Numbered from the stretch's first letter, positions 1-11,880 are shown. The stretch is 64,000 nt of DNA from Panax quinquefolius (GCA_020205615.1 CM035168.1:3551830-3615829), one strand, 5' to 3'. Program-made: numbers and translations. The notes: a model not told the origin generated them from the letters alone.

Positions 1-1350
1 TAATAAATGAAATTTATTTTCCTCTATTTATTATTTTGAAATAGTAAGGGTCGATTTAATTAATGTGGATAGTTATGGGTAAAATACGCAAATATTTCGA
101 ATAAGCAAGTGGTTATAAAATATTCATTATCGCTTGGGAATATTCGTTTGGTCGTGGAATATTCGTATCGCTTGGGGATATTTGTATTTACGGCCTAGCC
201 AGCTTTTTGTGGGCCCCATAACTGAAAGCGATTGGATGAATAAAACGACAAATATAAGTTGTTTATAAATAATCTGCCAGCGTAGTTATTCATTACTGTA
301 TCATTGTTGGAATACCCTTGGTTAAAACACACTAATACGCGTTGTTGAACAAGAGAGCACACCAGTATTGCACCAATTATTAATTCTTACGTAAGAAGGC
401 ACTACTCAATAATGGTTACGATAATTACTCGCTCAATATTTTATTTTATCGATTCAATAATTGTTGCGTTGATATTTTATATTATCGTTGTTTCAATAAT
501 TGTCATTACACGATATTTTTTATTATCGAAGCAATAATTCATATTATCCTAATAATATTATTAGATAACATTATTGGCAATGTCTAGAAAGTTCTGCTCT
601 AAGGAGAGGTTTGGTCACCTAATCATGCTAGCCAAGAAGAAGAAATCTTATTGAAAGCCCCTCTTCCTGAACCTACTTTGGTTGATACAATATTGTGACT
701 CTGTAATATTATTTGTGAATAATTAATTATTGATTCATATGATGAGGAAAATATTGATTTTATGTGGATATAGATGGAGAAAATTTTTAAAATGACAATT
801 GTTGAAAATTAATATTTTATCTTTTTATGATAAAATAATTCATTTAAATATATTATTTTAATAATATATTAACGGTGATATTTTTACAATGAATGTGGGA
901 TATATGAGTATATGAGGAGGAAGAGTATTTTTGTTGCATTAAATGATTAACACACATGTTTTGTGTGTCATGGACCCCATTTCTTGATCGAAATTTGATT
1001 ATAAACAGAAATCGCCTGCTTGTGGATTTCGGTCAATTTCTGCTTTGGAATTTGGAAAAACTTTCTTCCAAAGTAGTAGAGAAATTGAATTTCCTATAAA
1101 AAACGTGAGATTAGAATTTTTCTGATAAAAGGGCTATTTATTATGAATTATTGAAGTTTTGAGTTCAAAAATAATTGATTTTTGGGAGTTTTAATTAATT
1201 ATTTTGAGAAAATGTTTTTATTGTGAGTTTGTGAACCTCATTTAACATGTAAACATACTGAAATCAGATTTCAAAGGTGGGCTAAGGAATTTTGTTTATA
1301 AATAATATTATTATATTCAATTTTCTGCTTTGGTGTTCTAAGCATTTTCC

Positions 1351-1361
1351 TATAAATAGGG
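1351..1361 (+). promoter_or_regulatory. LTR TATA box (element A, 5' LTR)
   Basis: TATAAATAGGG lies about 1.35 kb into the LTR. It is followed after about 30 bases by a leader containing ttttctctctct, as expected for the Pol II start of the genomic RNA. The equivalent in the 3' LTR is at 7168-7178. The position implies a U3 of about 1.38 kb and a long R-U5. Confidence 0.7.
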
Positions 1362-1624
1362 AGCTTAGGTTAGAATTGAAAATCACACCAAAAACTGAAG
1401 TTTTCTCTCTCTATATTATCGAGCGTATTCTTGTGAGTATACTTTGAGTGTTGATATACGGTGCAAGTTCAAGTCATAGCCTATATCCGGTGTTTCAACT
1501 AGAAGTACTGTCTTTCGAGGTAAGGGATGTTATTTTCTTCTCAAATGATATTATTTCTTCAATATCATTATGCTGAAATATTGGTTGGAACTTTTTATCA
1601 AATTTGGAACTTTTTCATGTCGGG

Positions 1625-1800
1625 GTTACTATTCACGAGTTACTATTCATGAGTTACTATTCACGAAGTTACTATTCATTCAAAGTACTATTAACGAAGC
1701 GTGAAGATGTTTTTTTTTGTGAAATTTCTATCTTTTGGTGTCTGAGTTACTATTCACGTATACTCAAGACTATTCACGTATATACAACACTATTCACAAT
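1625..1800 (+). repeat. Short tandem repeats in the LTR leader, TACTATTCACGAG type
   Basis: About ten near-copies of a 13-15-base unit (gttactattcacgag and variants) lie in two clusters downstream of the transcription start. Homologous arrays sit at about 7445-7650, 53965-54175 and 59860-60050, differing in copy number and by small indels. Confidence 0.75.
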
Positions 1801-2037
1801 CTAAAAATGAAATTTCTTCTTTTTTCATCCAAAATATCTATTATGGATACTAGCTTTGATTGTATCCATGTTTTGATCATTCTTGAATTTTACACCACTA
1901 TGATTATTTTTGAGGTATTGTTGGACATGGATAAAACAAAATACTAATCCTTAATCCTTAATCCTTGTCATTTTGTTTCACCGGATTCGCTTTCTTTAAA
2001 ATATTTTTCATCATCCTCGATCTTAAATGATGATATT

Positions 2038-2172
2038 ATGGAATATCTTTGGCCTTAGTGCAAAGATGAATGATTTCGAGAATATCTTTGGCCCGTAGTG
2101 CAAAGATGAATAGTGTTTAGATGAACATGACCAACCGATGAATATCTTTGGCCAGTAGTGCAAAAATGAATA
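2038..2172 (+). repeat. LTR hairpin array, TAGTGC loop
   Basis: Three tandem units of about 55-60 bases each contain ATCTTTG, a loop of the type gcccgtagtg, then CAAAGAT, so each can form a 7-bp stem. Homologous arrays are at about 7900-8050, 54415-54610 and 60285-60480. The related LTR family has similar loops at about 12730-12965. Confidence 0.75.
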
Positions 2173-2725
2173 TTTGATTCCGGATGTATGTTGATTGATG
2201 TTACAGGATAAAAGATAGACGATGAACTTTTAAATTCATACATAGAAGATAGTAGTTTACATTCTCTACTTAACTCTTCTAATGAATTGTTGTTTCATTG
2301 CGATTGTTGATTTAAAACTTGTTGTCTATTGTATTCTTTTAGATTTTTCCCCGTTGAAGACTAACGATAATTTGTTGTATATTATCTTAGTCATAATATT
2401 CTTTATCGGGCTAGTTGAGCTCACCCTTTTCCTTTTTGTTCCATTTTTCTTCTCGTGAGGCGAGAATGTAACGAGTACTAGTCGGGGTATGGAATGAAGG
2501 TTCTAGAGAGTTGTTTAGTTGTCTTCACCATTTTTATAAAATAATGTATCAATAATTATGATGGGGATTTATTTGCGTGTGGATATTGTCTAGATGGCAA
2601 TATCTCGTATTTAAACTCACAGCTTTATATGTTGTAATAATAAAGTTGTAGTTATTTCGTATCATGTATTTGGCGACTCGTGAATGGGTTGGATGGAATG
2701 GACCTATTTTGGGGCGCGCCACGGT

Positions 2726-2737
2726 TGGTATCGAGCT
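2726..2737 (+). other. Primer binding site (initiator-Met tRNA type)
   Basis: tggtatcgagct directly after the 5' LTR resembles the TGGTATCAGAGC site used by most plant Ty3/gypsy elements to prime minus-strand synthesis from initiator-Met tRNA, with one base missing. Homologous sites lie at 55158-55169 and 61031-61042. Confidence 0.75.
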
Positions 2738-2899
2738 TAGGGATATGATCTCCGGCGGAGATCGGGAATAGAACTAGGAGGAGAGACGAGTAAATCCTTC
2801 GCTAGTTAGTCCTACCTAAGCTTATTTGTTAGTTGGTCAAGATATAGGGATATTATGTGATATATTGATCTCCTTAATTAACCCTTGTTTTATGACGAT

Positions 2900-4060
2900 G
2901 ATTTGAGAATGTCGAATGAGAATATTAACAATGGAGTAAATGAGACCGTGGAGATGCCTCAGACTTTACCAACGAGGAGAGAACGTGCAACAGTGACAAT
3001 GTACTTCTCCCAACAACAACACCAATTGAGCGTATGATGAACGAGGGATGTTTAGAAGCTTTTTGCGCTCATGCAAAATTAGACGAAGAGACTTCGTGTT
3101 CAAAATACGAGAGGAAATGATAGCAATTCACGGGTGGTCATAAATGCCAGCTTCAAAGAGTTAGGACCACTGAGTGGGAAAAGCCGATCCGATTAAGGCG
3201 AGACGCGTGGGTCAAACAAATTACCAAGATATTCGATGTCTTGGGATGCGGAGGAGGAACGAAAAGTTCCATTCGCTACTTTTATGTTCAGTAATGAGGC
3301 AGACATCGGTGGGAATTCATGAAGCGTGCACCCATCCAAATTGCACTCGGCGTATGTCAGGGAGACGTTTGAAAACAATTCAATGACAAGTACTTTCCCG
3401 AAAGTATTCGTCTATATGAAGGAAGTGGAGTTTATTAGAATGGAGCGAGAATAACATGGCGGTGTCCCAAAGACGAGGCGAAGTTCATGAGTTATCCAGT
3501 TTGCACCTCATTTGGTGGAGAATAAGGAACGATGACGCGGATGTTTCGAGAGGTTTGAAACCCTAGATACGACAATATCTCATTTCTCATAAATTTTCTC
3601 TCTATTCAGATGTTGTCAATGGGCTCAAATTGTTAGAGTGAGATAACGAAAGTCGCTCAACCGAGGGACCATAACCGTGGATCATACCAAGAAGATAGCG
3701 ATCATCGTAATAACGATAACCACGGAGAGAAAGAAGAATACGACAAAGGCGGTAACCACTCGGTGGTAATCGTGGCCATGAAAATAGAAGCGAAGCGAGT
3801 GGGAGGAGATTTTAAAAGAGGAGATTCAACAACGACCATGTGAAGACGCCGCCGCCAAGATGTAACTAGGTTCCAAGGAGGAGAAAGACCATCTATCAGT
3901 ATGTTACAAATGCGGAAAGAGGGACATATCATTGAAACCGCCCACAGCAGTTTAAGGTATGCTATAATTGTGGAAAAGAAGGACATATCGCCGAGATTAT
4001 GCGATATCGAAACCAGATCCAATGAATGGTGACTCAAAAATGATGTCCCGTAAAAGTCAA
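2900..4060 (+). pseudogene. Degenerate gag with two zinc knuckles (element A)
   Basis: The translation carries gag nucleocapsid features, interrupted by several frameshifts. At about 3899-3935 a CYKCGK knuckle breaks by frameshift. At about 3957-4000 CYNCGKEGHIA begins the second CCHC knuckle, but its last Cys is lost. Upstream, at about 3240-3380, are capsid-like pieces containing WDAEE and FATFMF-like residues in shifting frames. No continuous reading frame remains, so this copy cannot make Gag as written. Homologous stretches lie in elements B and C. Confidence 0.8.
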
Positions 4061-4129
4061 AGTCAACGATTCCTGGAAGAGCGTTTGTCGTGACCCGTCA
4101 AAATGCGAGGAACCCCAACGAAGTTAACA

Positions 4130-4790
4130 CCGGTTAGTTAATTATAAATTCTTTCGAAGTTTATACCTTACTAGATACCGGTTCTACCCATTCTTTTATC
4201 TCTTTGTTTTACGCTCAACGCTTGAACTTGACTCACGGAGAAATTAGACTTTGACTTTATTTATGGAGACTCTGCTTAGGAGAAACTTTCATTACATCCG
4301 TTGTTTAGAAATCTTGCTTGATTCAGGTTGGCACTATCACATTACCTGTTAACCTTATTTCTATAGAGATATTTGCTTTTGATGTGATTTTAAGGTTAAC
4401 TACTCATCATGCCGAAATTGATTACTTTCGTAAGGTTGTTAGTTTTCATATTCCTAAGCAACCTGTTATTCGAATTCAAGCAATCAAACCATTGTAGTCA
4501 AACATTTTCATATCAAGCCATGAAGTCATTCGTTTATTATGGATGTCAAGTTTTCTTAGTCCATGTTATGGATTTGAATAAAGACACGTCAGATTTGAAT
4601 AATATTCCTATTGTTATTGATTTTTCCTGACGTATTTCCTGAAGAATTTCTTGGTTTACTCCCAAAGATTGATATTAAATTTTGTATCGATTTTGAACCG
4701 TAGACAAAACTCATTTCTAAAATCTCATATCGAATGGCTCCTATTGAACTTCGTGAGTTAAAAATTCAACTATATAATTTGGTACCGAGC
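4130..4790 (+). pseudogene. Retroviral-type protease and start of RT (element A)
   Basis: The frame reads LLDTGSTHSFIS at about 4168-4203, which contains the aspartic-protease signature Asp-Thr-Gly; of the three related copies this is the best preserved. It continues through protease-like sequence, including a stretch around ILLDSGWHYHI. At about 4620-4770 comes the RT N-terminal region with FPEEFLGLLPK and SYRMAPIELRELK. The RT fingers and palm then stop abruptly: nothing resembling the YVDD or FIDD catalytic block follows. Frameshifts are present. Confidence 0.8.
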
Positions 4791-4879
4791 CTTTATCCGG
4801 TGACTTCCTTTGTGGAATGCACCGCAAGCCGCACTTCTCCGTAGGGGACACCATATTCGATGCGATAAGTAACCGATAG

Positions 4880-5260
4880 GTGTCATTGTAACGTGCTATC
4901 CAAGGTTGGGATATGAGTCATAGTTGAGAACAACCTAAGTCAGAATCGAAATAATGTAGCTTTCAGGCTTAGTTGGTTATTATCGAGATTCGTTGAAGGA
5001 TATTCTCTAATCGCTATTCCATTAACGCAAATTGACTCGTAGAGATATAAAATTCGAATGGAGCAAGGAATGTGGGAAGAGCTTGAAGAACTCAAGAGGA
5101 GACTCATTTCAAAGACATGTTCGACCAATGCCATCCCGAAAAAGCGAACGTGGTAGTGATGTGTTGAGTAGAAGATCGATATAAGCACGAAAGTACGATA
5201 TTGTCAAAGACTAATTTCAGATAATTTACAAATAATAGAGATGGAGATGAAAACTCTAGG
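4880..5260 (+). pseudogene. RT thumb / RNase H junction remnant (element A)
   Basis: In broken frames the translation shows the conserved connection EQPKS, then a VGYY-RRFVEGYSRIAIPLT-type stretch and EWSKECEKS. These lie between the RT thumb and RNase H in Ty3/gypsy polyproteins. The RNase H catalytic core is missing. The piece is joined to the integrase C-terminus by what must be an internal deletion, and the same junction is seen in B and C. Confidence 0.7.
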
Positions 5261-5379
5261 TACCCACGTGATGATATACGAGTATAATCGACTTTTAATC
5301 GATAAAGTTAAAGTCGCTTCAAGCTACACACCGAGTGATGAATTTGAAGAAGGAGGTGCAAGAAGTTGTTATTTCAAAA

Positions 5380-5790
5380 GCGAGAATCGGTGAGGTGAGG
5401 AAAGCTCAAACCTTCGATTTATTAATCCATTTGAAATTCTCGATCGAATAGGAACGCGTGGCCTATAGACTCGCTTTTACCGCCAAGTATGATGCGTGTT
5501 CATAACGCTTTTCACGTATCGATGTTACGTAAATATGTGGACGCCCAACCACATCATTGAAGTTAGAACCGAGGAGATAGCCGAAGACTTAACGTACGAG
5601 GAGGTACCTGTCAAGATCTTGGATAGGAAAGAACATGTCCTATGTACCGAGGTTATACCACAAGTTAAAGTTTTGTGGAGAAACCATGCTATTGAGGAAA
5701 TGACCTGGGAGTTGGAAATGGAAATGAAAGCGAGGTATTCTCATCTTTTCAAACACTGTGTATCGTCGTCAATTTCGAGGACGAAATTTC
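5380..5790 (+). pseudogene. Integrase C-terminal tail, chromodomain-like (element A)
   Basis: An open stretch (in frame at 5496-5810) encodes VPVKILDRKEHVL, then IPQVKVLWRNHAIEEMTWE, and ends KARYSHLF. This matches the end of pol in Tekay/Del chromoviruses, where the tail contacts chromatin. The integrase zinc finger and catalytic DDE core are not present upstream. The polypurine tract follows within a few bases of the end of homology. Confidence 0.85.
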
Positions 5791-5792
5791 AT

Positions 5793-5804
5793 AAGGAGGG
5801 GAGG
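5793..5804 (+). other. Polypurine tract (element A)
   Basis: aaggaggggagg lies immediately before the 3' LTR start TGTAAGACC. It is the expected plus-strand primer for reverse transcription. The element B equivalent is at 58202-58212. Confidence 0.85.
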
Positions 5805-5805
5805 T

Positions 5806-8600
5806 TGTAAGACCCCAAATTATTAATAAATAAAATTTATTTTCCTCTATTTATTATTTTGAAATAGTAAGGGTTGATTTGATTAATGTGGATAGTTATG
5901 GGTAAAATACGCAAATATTTCGAATAAGCAAGTGGTTATAAAATATTCATTATCGTCGGGGAATATTCGTTTGGTCGTGGAATATTCGTACTGTCGGGGA
6001 ATATTCGTACGACGGCGCAGTCTTTTGTGGGCCCCATAACGAAAAGCGATTGGATGAAGAAAACGACAAATATAAGTTGTTTATAAATAATCTGCAGAAG
6101 TAGTTATTCACAGCTAATCATCGTTGGAATACCCGTGGTTAAAACACACTATTACGCTGTTGTTGAACAAAGAAGACACCTGTATTGCACCAATTATTGA
6201 TTCTTACGTGAAAGGCACTACTACTCAATAATTGTTACGATAATTATTGTTCAAAGATTTTATTTTATTGATTCAATAATTGTTGCGTTGATATTTTATA
6301 TTATCGTTGTTTCAATAAATTGTCATTACACAAGATTTTTTATTATCGAAGCAATAATTCATATTATCTGAATAATATTATTAGATAACATTATTGGCAA
6401 TGTCTAGAAAGTTCTGCCTAAGGAGAGGTTTGGTCACCTAATCATTGCTACCAAAGAAGAAGAAATTCTTATTGAAAGCCCCTCTTTCCTAGAACTAACC
6501 GCACTCGTTGTCATCTTGTGATTCTGTAATATTATTTGTGAATAATTAATTATTGATTTATATGATAAAGGAAAATATTGATTTTATGTGGATATAGATG
6601 GAGAAAATTTTAAAATGATAATTGTTGAAAATTAATATTTTATCTTTTTCTATAAAATAATTCATTTAAATATATTATTTTAATAATATATTAACTTGAT
6701 GATATTTTTACAATGAATGTGGGATATATGAGTATATGAGGAGGAAGAGTATTTTGTTTCAATAAATGTTTAAAACATGTTAAATATGCTGGGACCCCAT
6801 TTATTGACCGAAATTTGATTATAGCATGTAAAATCGTCTGCTTATGGATTTCGATCAATTTACATTTGGAATTTGGAAAACTTTCTTCCTAAAAGTTGTA
6901 GAGAATTGAATTTCCTATAAAAACTCTCGAGATTCGAATTTTTTCGATAAAAGAGCTATTTATTATGAATTATTGAAGTTTGAGTTCAAATAATTGATTT
7001 TTGGAGTTTTAATTATTTATATCAACAAAAACGTTTTTATTGTTTTGGTTGGCCCCATTTAACATGTGTTATGCTGATTTCAGATTTCTTGGTTGGCTAA
7101 GGAATATATATATATAAATAATATTATTATATTAAATTTTCTACTTTTGGTGTTCTAAGCATTTTCCTATAAATAGGGTGCTTAGGTTAGAATTGAAAAT
7201 CACACCAAAAATCAAGTTTTCTCTCTATATTATCGAGCGTATTCTTGTGAGTATTTTGAGTATACTTTGAGTATTGATATACGGTGCAAGTTTAAGTCAT
7301 AGCTTTATATCCTGTGTTTCAACTAAAAATCTTGTCTTTCGAGGTAAGGGATGTTAATTTCTTCTCAAATGATATTATTTCTTCAATATCATTATCTTTG
7401 AAATATTGGTTGAAACTTTTTATCAAATTTGGAACTTTTTCATGTCGGGTTACTATTCATGAGTTACTATTCACGAAGTTACTATTCATGAGTTACTATT
7501 CACGAAGTTACTTATTCACGAAGATATTCACGAGTTATTCATGAAGCGTGAAGATGTTTTTTGTGGAATTTCTATCTTTTGGTGTTTGAGTTACTATTCA
7601 CGATACTCTGGACTATTCACGATACTCTGACCTTTATTCACGAATCTGGCCTTATTCACCTAAAAATGAAAATTTTTCTTTTCATCTAAAATATCTATTC
7701 TTCGATACTAGCTTTGATTGTATCCATGTTTTGATCATTCTTGAATTTTACACCCCTATGATTATTTTTGAGGTATTTTTGGACGTGGATAAAACAAAGT
7801 ACGAATCCTTAATCCTTAATCCTTGTCATTTTGTTTCACCGGATTCGCTTTTTAAAATATTTTTCATCATCTTCGATCTTAAATGATGATATTATGGAAT
7901 ATCTTTGGCTGTAGGTGCAAAGATGAATGATTTCTTGATGAATATCTTTGGCCCGTAGTCTGAAGTCTGATGATGAATGTGTTTAGATGAACAGATGAAT
8001 ATATCGATCGATGAATATCTTTGACCAGAGTGCAAAAGATGAATATTTGATTCGGATATATATATTGATTGATGTTACGAGGATAAAATATCGACGATGA
8101 ACTTTTAAATTCATACATAGAAGATAGTAGATTTCATTCTCTACGTAACTCTTCTAATGAATTATTATTTCATCACGAATATTGATTTAAAACTTGTTTG
8201 TCTATTGTATTCTTTTCGATTTTTCTCATTGAAGACTAACGATAATTTGTTGTATATTATCTTAGTCATAATATTCTTTATTGGGCTAGTTGAGCTCACC
8301 CTTTTCCTTGTTGTTCCATTTTTCTTCTCTCGGGAGGCGAGAATGTAATGTAGTACTAGCTGGGGTATGGAATGAAGGTTCTAGAGAGAGTTGTTTAGTA
8401 GTCCTCACCATTTTTGTAAAATAATGTATCAATAATTATGATGGGGATTTATTTGCGTGTGGATATTGTCTAGATGGCAATATCTGTATTTAAACTCAAA
8501 GTTTATATGTTGTAATAATAAAGTTGTAGTTATTTCTGTACCATGTATTTGGCGACTCAGAATGGGTTGGATGGAATGGACCTATTTTGGGGGCGTCACA
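5806..8600 (+). repeat. 3' LTR of element A
   Basis: It begins TGTAAGACCCC after the polypurine tract and ends GGGGGCGTCACA, giving the TG...CA ends of an LTR, 2795 bases long. TATA box at 7168-7178, leader motif GAGGTAAGGG at 7341-7350, conserved GGGCTAGTTGAGCTCACC block near 8283, terminal hairpin at 8462-8484. Confidence 0.92.
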
Positions 8601-9721
8601 TGAAACATTTAATAAATAGTTTGCAATTGCTACCTGGATTAGTTTTTTGCAACATGTGCAACCAAGAAGGGATTAGAGTGTAGTCGTGTGGATTTTCTCT
8701 TACTTTTTGCATTGTTTTTTCCTTTGATCTCCATGCTTTTTGGTAGGAGATTGACACGTTATACTCCGTCATCATGTCTTCCACAATGTCTGTTGGTGTG
8801 TAAATTTTCTTGAAGTTAGTTAGTTTATGCTTAATGCACTCACTAACCATCTCACTGTTTGCTTGTCTGTGATCTCCAAGCAATATGTTTGATGAACAAG
8901 TGTGTACATCATTAAATTCTCTTACCTTGAACATAGTTGTTTTCCTAAACTTTGATGCTCTTAGTTTTCACTTGCAATTTCCATTGTTTAGGCATACCAG
9001 AACAAAATCTCGACCACTTGTTCTTTCAACCTTATGTTGTCTGTTTCGCCTTATGGAATGTTACCTTATTGCTTGTGAAAGGATTTTCTTGTTTATGTAA
9101 GTTTGATGTATTTTGACTTCAAACTTATTTGGATCTGAAATGACCTCATCACATTGTACTGCAGTGTTTGCTATGTTCTGCTTTCTGACTGTTTCTTTGT
9201 CAATTACTTCAATTGCCAGCTGCTCAACATATTGTGATTCATTTTGGTCTTCTTGTGTTGCCAACGAACCAAATTCATAATTCCAATCGTGTCAATCTCA
9301 TCATGGGCGTTTACTTGCTTTACCTATATATTCTTCTTCATTTATCACGTTATGTAAGCTTTCATAGTCCCTCCAATGATTTGTTCATAATCTATAATTA
9401 GTGGAAACTTTTCATTTTCATCTGATCTTCTACTGACTTCTATATAGAATCTTAAGGTTGCTTCATTTGTCACCTTGATTGGAGGAATGTTGCTTTTAAT
9501 CTGAAATTTGATTGCCAATTCAGTTGTGTTGTAGTCCGATTTAATGCAATGCATATCATGTCAGTGCATTTCGTGAATGAATGAAACAGTTTGAAGGTCT
9601 TTAGTAAGTAGAGTAACCCGAAATTTGTATATTGGCTACTATTGGTCCACGTTCCGTTGAAGTAAATTATAATTGGAAGCATATCCATGGACCGAATACT
9701 GAAACTGTAACATTCACACAA
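8601..9721 (-). pseudogene. Mutator-like element (MULE) transposase, 5' part, broken
   Basis: Read on the minus strand from 9721 down, the pieces follow the N-terminal order of MuDR-type plant transposases: an IIYFNGTW stretch, SNIPPIKVTNEATLRFYIE (about 9430-9490), then C-x-W-x-LRAS DNA-binding-type residues at about 8950-9010 (the Trp codon is TGA), VREFNDVHTCS, DHRQANSEMVSECIK, and YTPTDIVEDM through SYQKAWRSKEK to SWLHMLQKTNPGS. Stops and frameshifts separate the pieces. Element A inserted at 8600 removes the 3' part, so the catalytic DDE domain is not in the window. This transposase would have mobilised a MULE; as written it is dead. Confidence 0.85.
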
Positions 9722-11714
9722 TAATGTAATTAGTATCCAAATCTTTACATGAATGTTTCCAAATCTTTATGCAGCGTAAGAAAATATGATTATTCTTTGT
9801 TTCACAAACTAATTTATAATCGATATAATTTAAATGTCTTGCTTAGATACTAAAGCAACTTTATTAAGTAACTAAAGTAGACGATTTAGTATCAATTATT
9901 ATGCATCAAAGTGCTTTCATTTGTTTATAAACAAATCACAAATTAAAATGACCAAGATGAAATACTATATATTAAACACTAAAAACAAGGAATCCAAATA
10001 TAATTATATGAATTTTGCCAAATTTTAATATAAATGCTTCAAAAATATGCATTTGTAACAAATAGTAGTTGGTTCTTGAAATTACAAAATCAATTTAATT
10101 GGTTACCAAATTAAAACAATTCAAGAACTAAAATATCGTTATTAGTATCTCTGTTAATGGAAAGTGATGTTTTCATTCATTCCATATCCAAAACATATAT
10201 TATAATGTACACGAAAATGAAATACTAAATATTAAACACTTAAAACAAGGTATTAGTAACAATAGTATTTGCCTAATTTTTATATAAATGCTTCCAAAAT
10301 TGGCATTAGTAACTCAATAGTATTTGGTTCTCGAGATTTCAAAACCTATTTATTTGGTTACCAAATTAACACTATTCAAGAACCAAAATATACGTTATTG
10401 GTATATCTGCTTTCTATAAAGTAATGTTTTCATTCTCCGCCATAAACAAAACACAAATTATAATGTCCCGAAAAAATGAAATACTAAATATTAAAAATAA
10501 AACAAGGAATCCAACTATTTTATATGAATAATGTTGCTAACTTTTTATATAAATGCTCCAAAATTTGGCATTAATAACCAATAGTATTTGGTTGATGAAA
10601 TTATAAAAACTATTTAATTGGTTACCAAAATAATATTATACAAGAACTAAAATATATGTTATTAGGTACCTTTGTTATCGTGAAGTAATGTTTTTATTGT
10701 TTCCATATGCAAAACAAAAATTATAATGTCGTAAAGGTGATTTTCCATAATGTTGAACACTTAAAACAAGGTAAACAAATCTTTATACGCATTTCCCAAA
10801 ACATTAAACAATTAAATAAATTATAATGTACTTGAAAATGAAATACTAAATATTAAACACTTAAAACAAGGAATCCAAATATTATTATATGAATGTTGCC
10901 TAATTTTTATATAAATGCTTCCAAAATTGGCATTAGTAACCAATAGTATTTGAGTTCTTCGAGATTTCAAAAAGCTATTTATTTGGTTACCAAATTAACA
11001 CTATTAAGTAACCAAAATATACGTTATTGGTATATCTGCTTATATAAAGTAATATTTTCATTAACGCCATAAACAAAACACAAATTATAATTGTAAGACC
11101 TAGCTTTTATAAATAAAGATGAATTTTTCTATAAATATTATTTTTGAATATTATGGAATAAATTTGATATAATATTATAGTTGTGGGTAATATTTATAAA
11201 TTTTGCAAAGTATGCAAATTGTTATAAAATATTCGTTTGGTTGAGGAATATTCTTTTTGTTAGGGAATATTCGTATAACTACTCAATCATTGGTGGACCC
11301 CACAGCAATGTAATTATTGTCGGATTGAGAAAAACGACAAAAATATTTTATAAAAATAACTACGGAGGTGTTACCGTTAAAACCGCTGAACTACCCGGTG
11401 GTAAAGTAAATGAATACTGCTGTGGTTGCATAAGAAGCACCAGTATTGATTATTGATGCTTACGTGAGAAGTCACTCACCTATGCTCAATTATTACTACA
11501 TGAATTACTTGCATCATATCTCTTATATTATTGATTCAATTATTGTCACAATGATCATCTCGTATAATATGTTATAGTATTAAATCAATAATTGAGACGA
11601 TAAGTTATAAATGATTAATAATTGTTGAAAGATTAAATATGTGTTGATGAAAAAAAATGATTTGTGGTAAGTTTGATTATTTTATGGGGCTCATATGTCA
11701 TCATCTAAGATCTC

Positions 11715-11880
11715 TTCGTCGATAGTATTTACCTTCAATCGATAGTAATTACCTTCGTCAATAGTAATTACCTCTTGTGAATAAGTATTTACCTTCGCCA
11801 ATAGTAATTACCCTTGTGAATAGTATTTACCTTCGTCAATAGTATTTACCTTCGTTAATAGTAATTACCTTTACCGACGT
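11715..11880 (+). repeat. U3 short tandem repeats of the family-D LTR
   Basis: About seven units of 20-25 bases alternate tagtatttacctt and tagtaattacc with cgtcaa or ttgtgaa linkers, just upstream of the TATA box. Homologous arrays are at 34060-34270 and 41545-41750. Repeats in this position often act as LTR enhancers; that role here is inference. Confidence 0.75.

Larger units (their letters stand above)
1..2722 (+). repeat. 5' LTR of element A (about 18 bases missing at the left)
   Basis: This segment aligns end to end with 5806-8600, differing by scattered substitutions and small indels. The 3' boundary is damaged: ggggcgcgccac stands where other copies read gggggcgtcaca. From left to right it holds a long U3, a TATA box, a GTAAGGG leader motif, an array of short TACTATTCAC repeats, an array of hairpin repeats around TAGTGC, a conserved GGGCTAGTTGAGCTCACC block and a terminal hairpin. 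Confidence 0.9.
1..8600 (+). mobile_element. Ty3/gypsy LTR retrotransposon A, internally deleted (Tekay/Del-like)
   Basis: The window opens about 18 bases inside the 5' LTR. A primer site complementary to initiator-Met tRNA follows that LTR, then a degenerate 3.1-kb internal region, a polypurine tract at 5793-5804 and a 3' LTR ending CGTCACA at 8600. In order, the internal region shows gag, two zinc knuckles, protease (Asp-Thr-Gly at about 4174), the start of RT, the RT/RNase H junction and an integrase C-terminal chromodomain-like tail. The RT palm with its catalytic Asp pair, most of RNase H and the integrase catalytic core are absent. The tail ending KARYSHLF is typical of Tekay/Del chromoviruses, which is the basis for the lineage call. 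The 5' target duplication lies outside the window. The element is inserted into a Mutator-like transposase gene. Confidence 0.9.
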
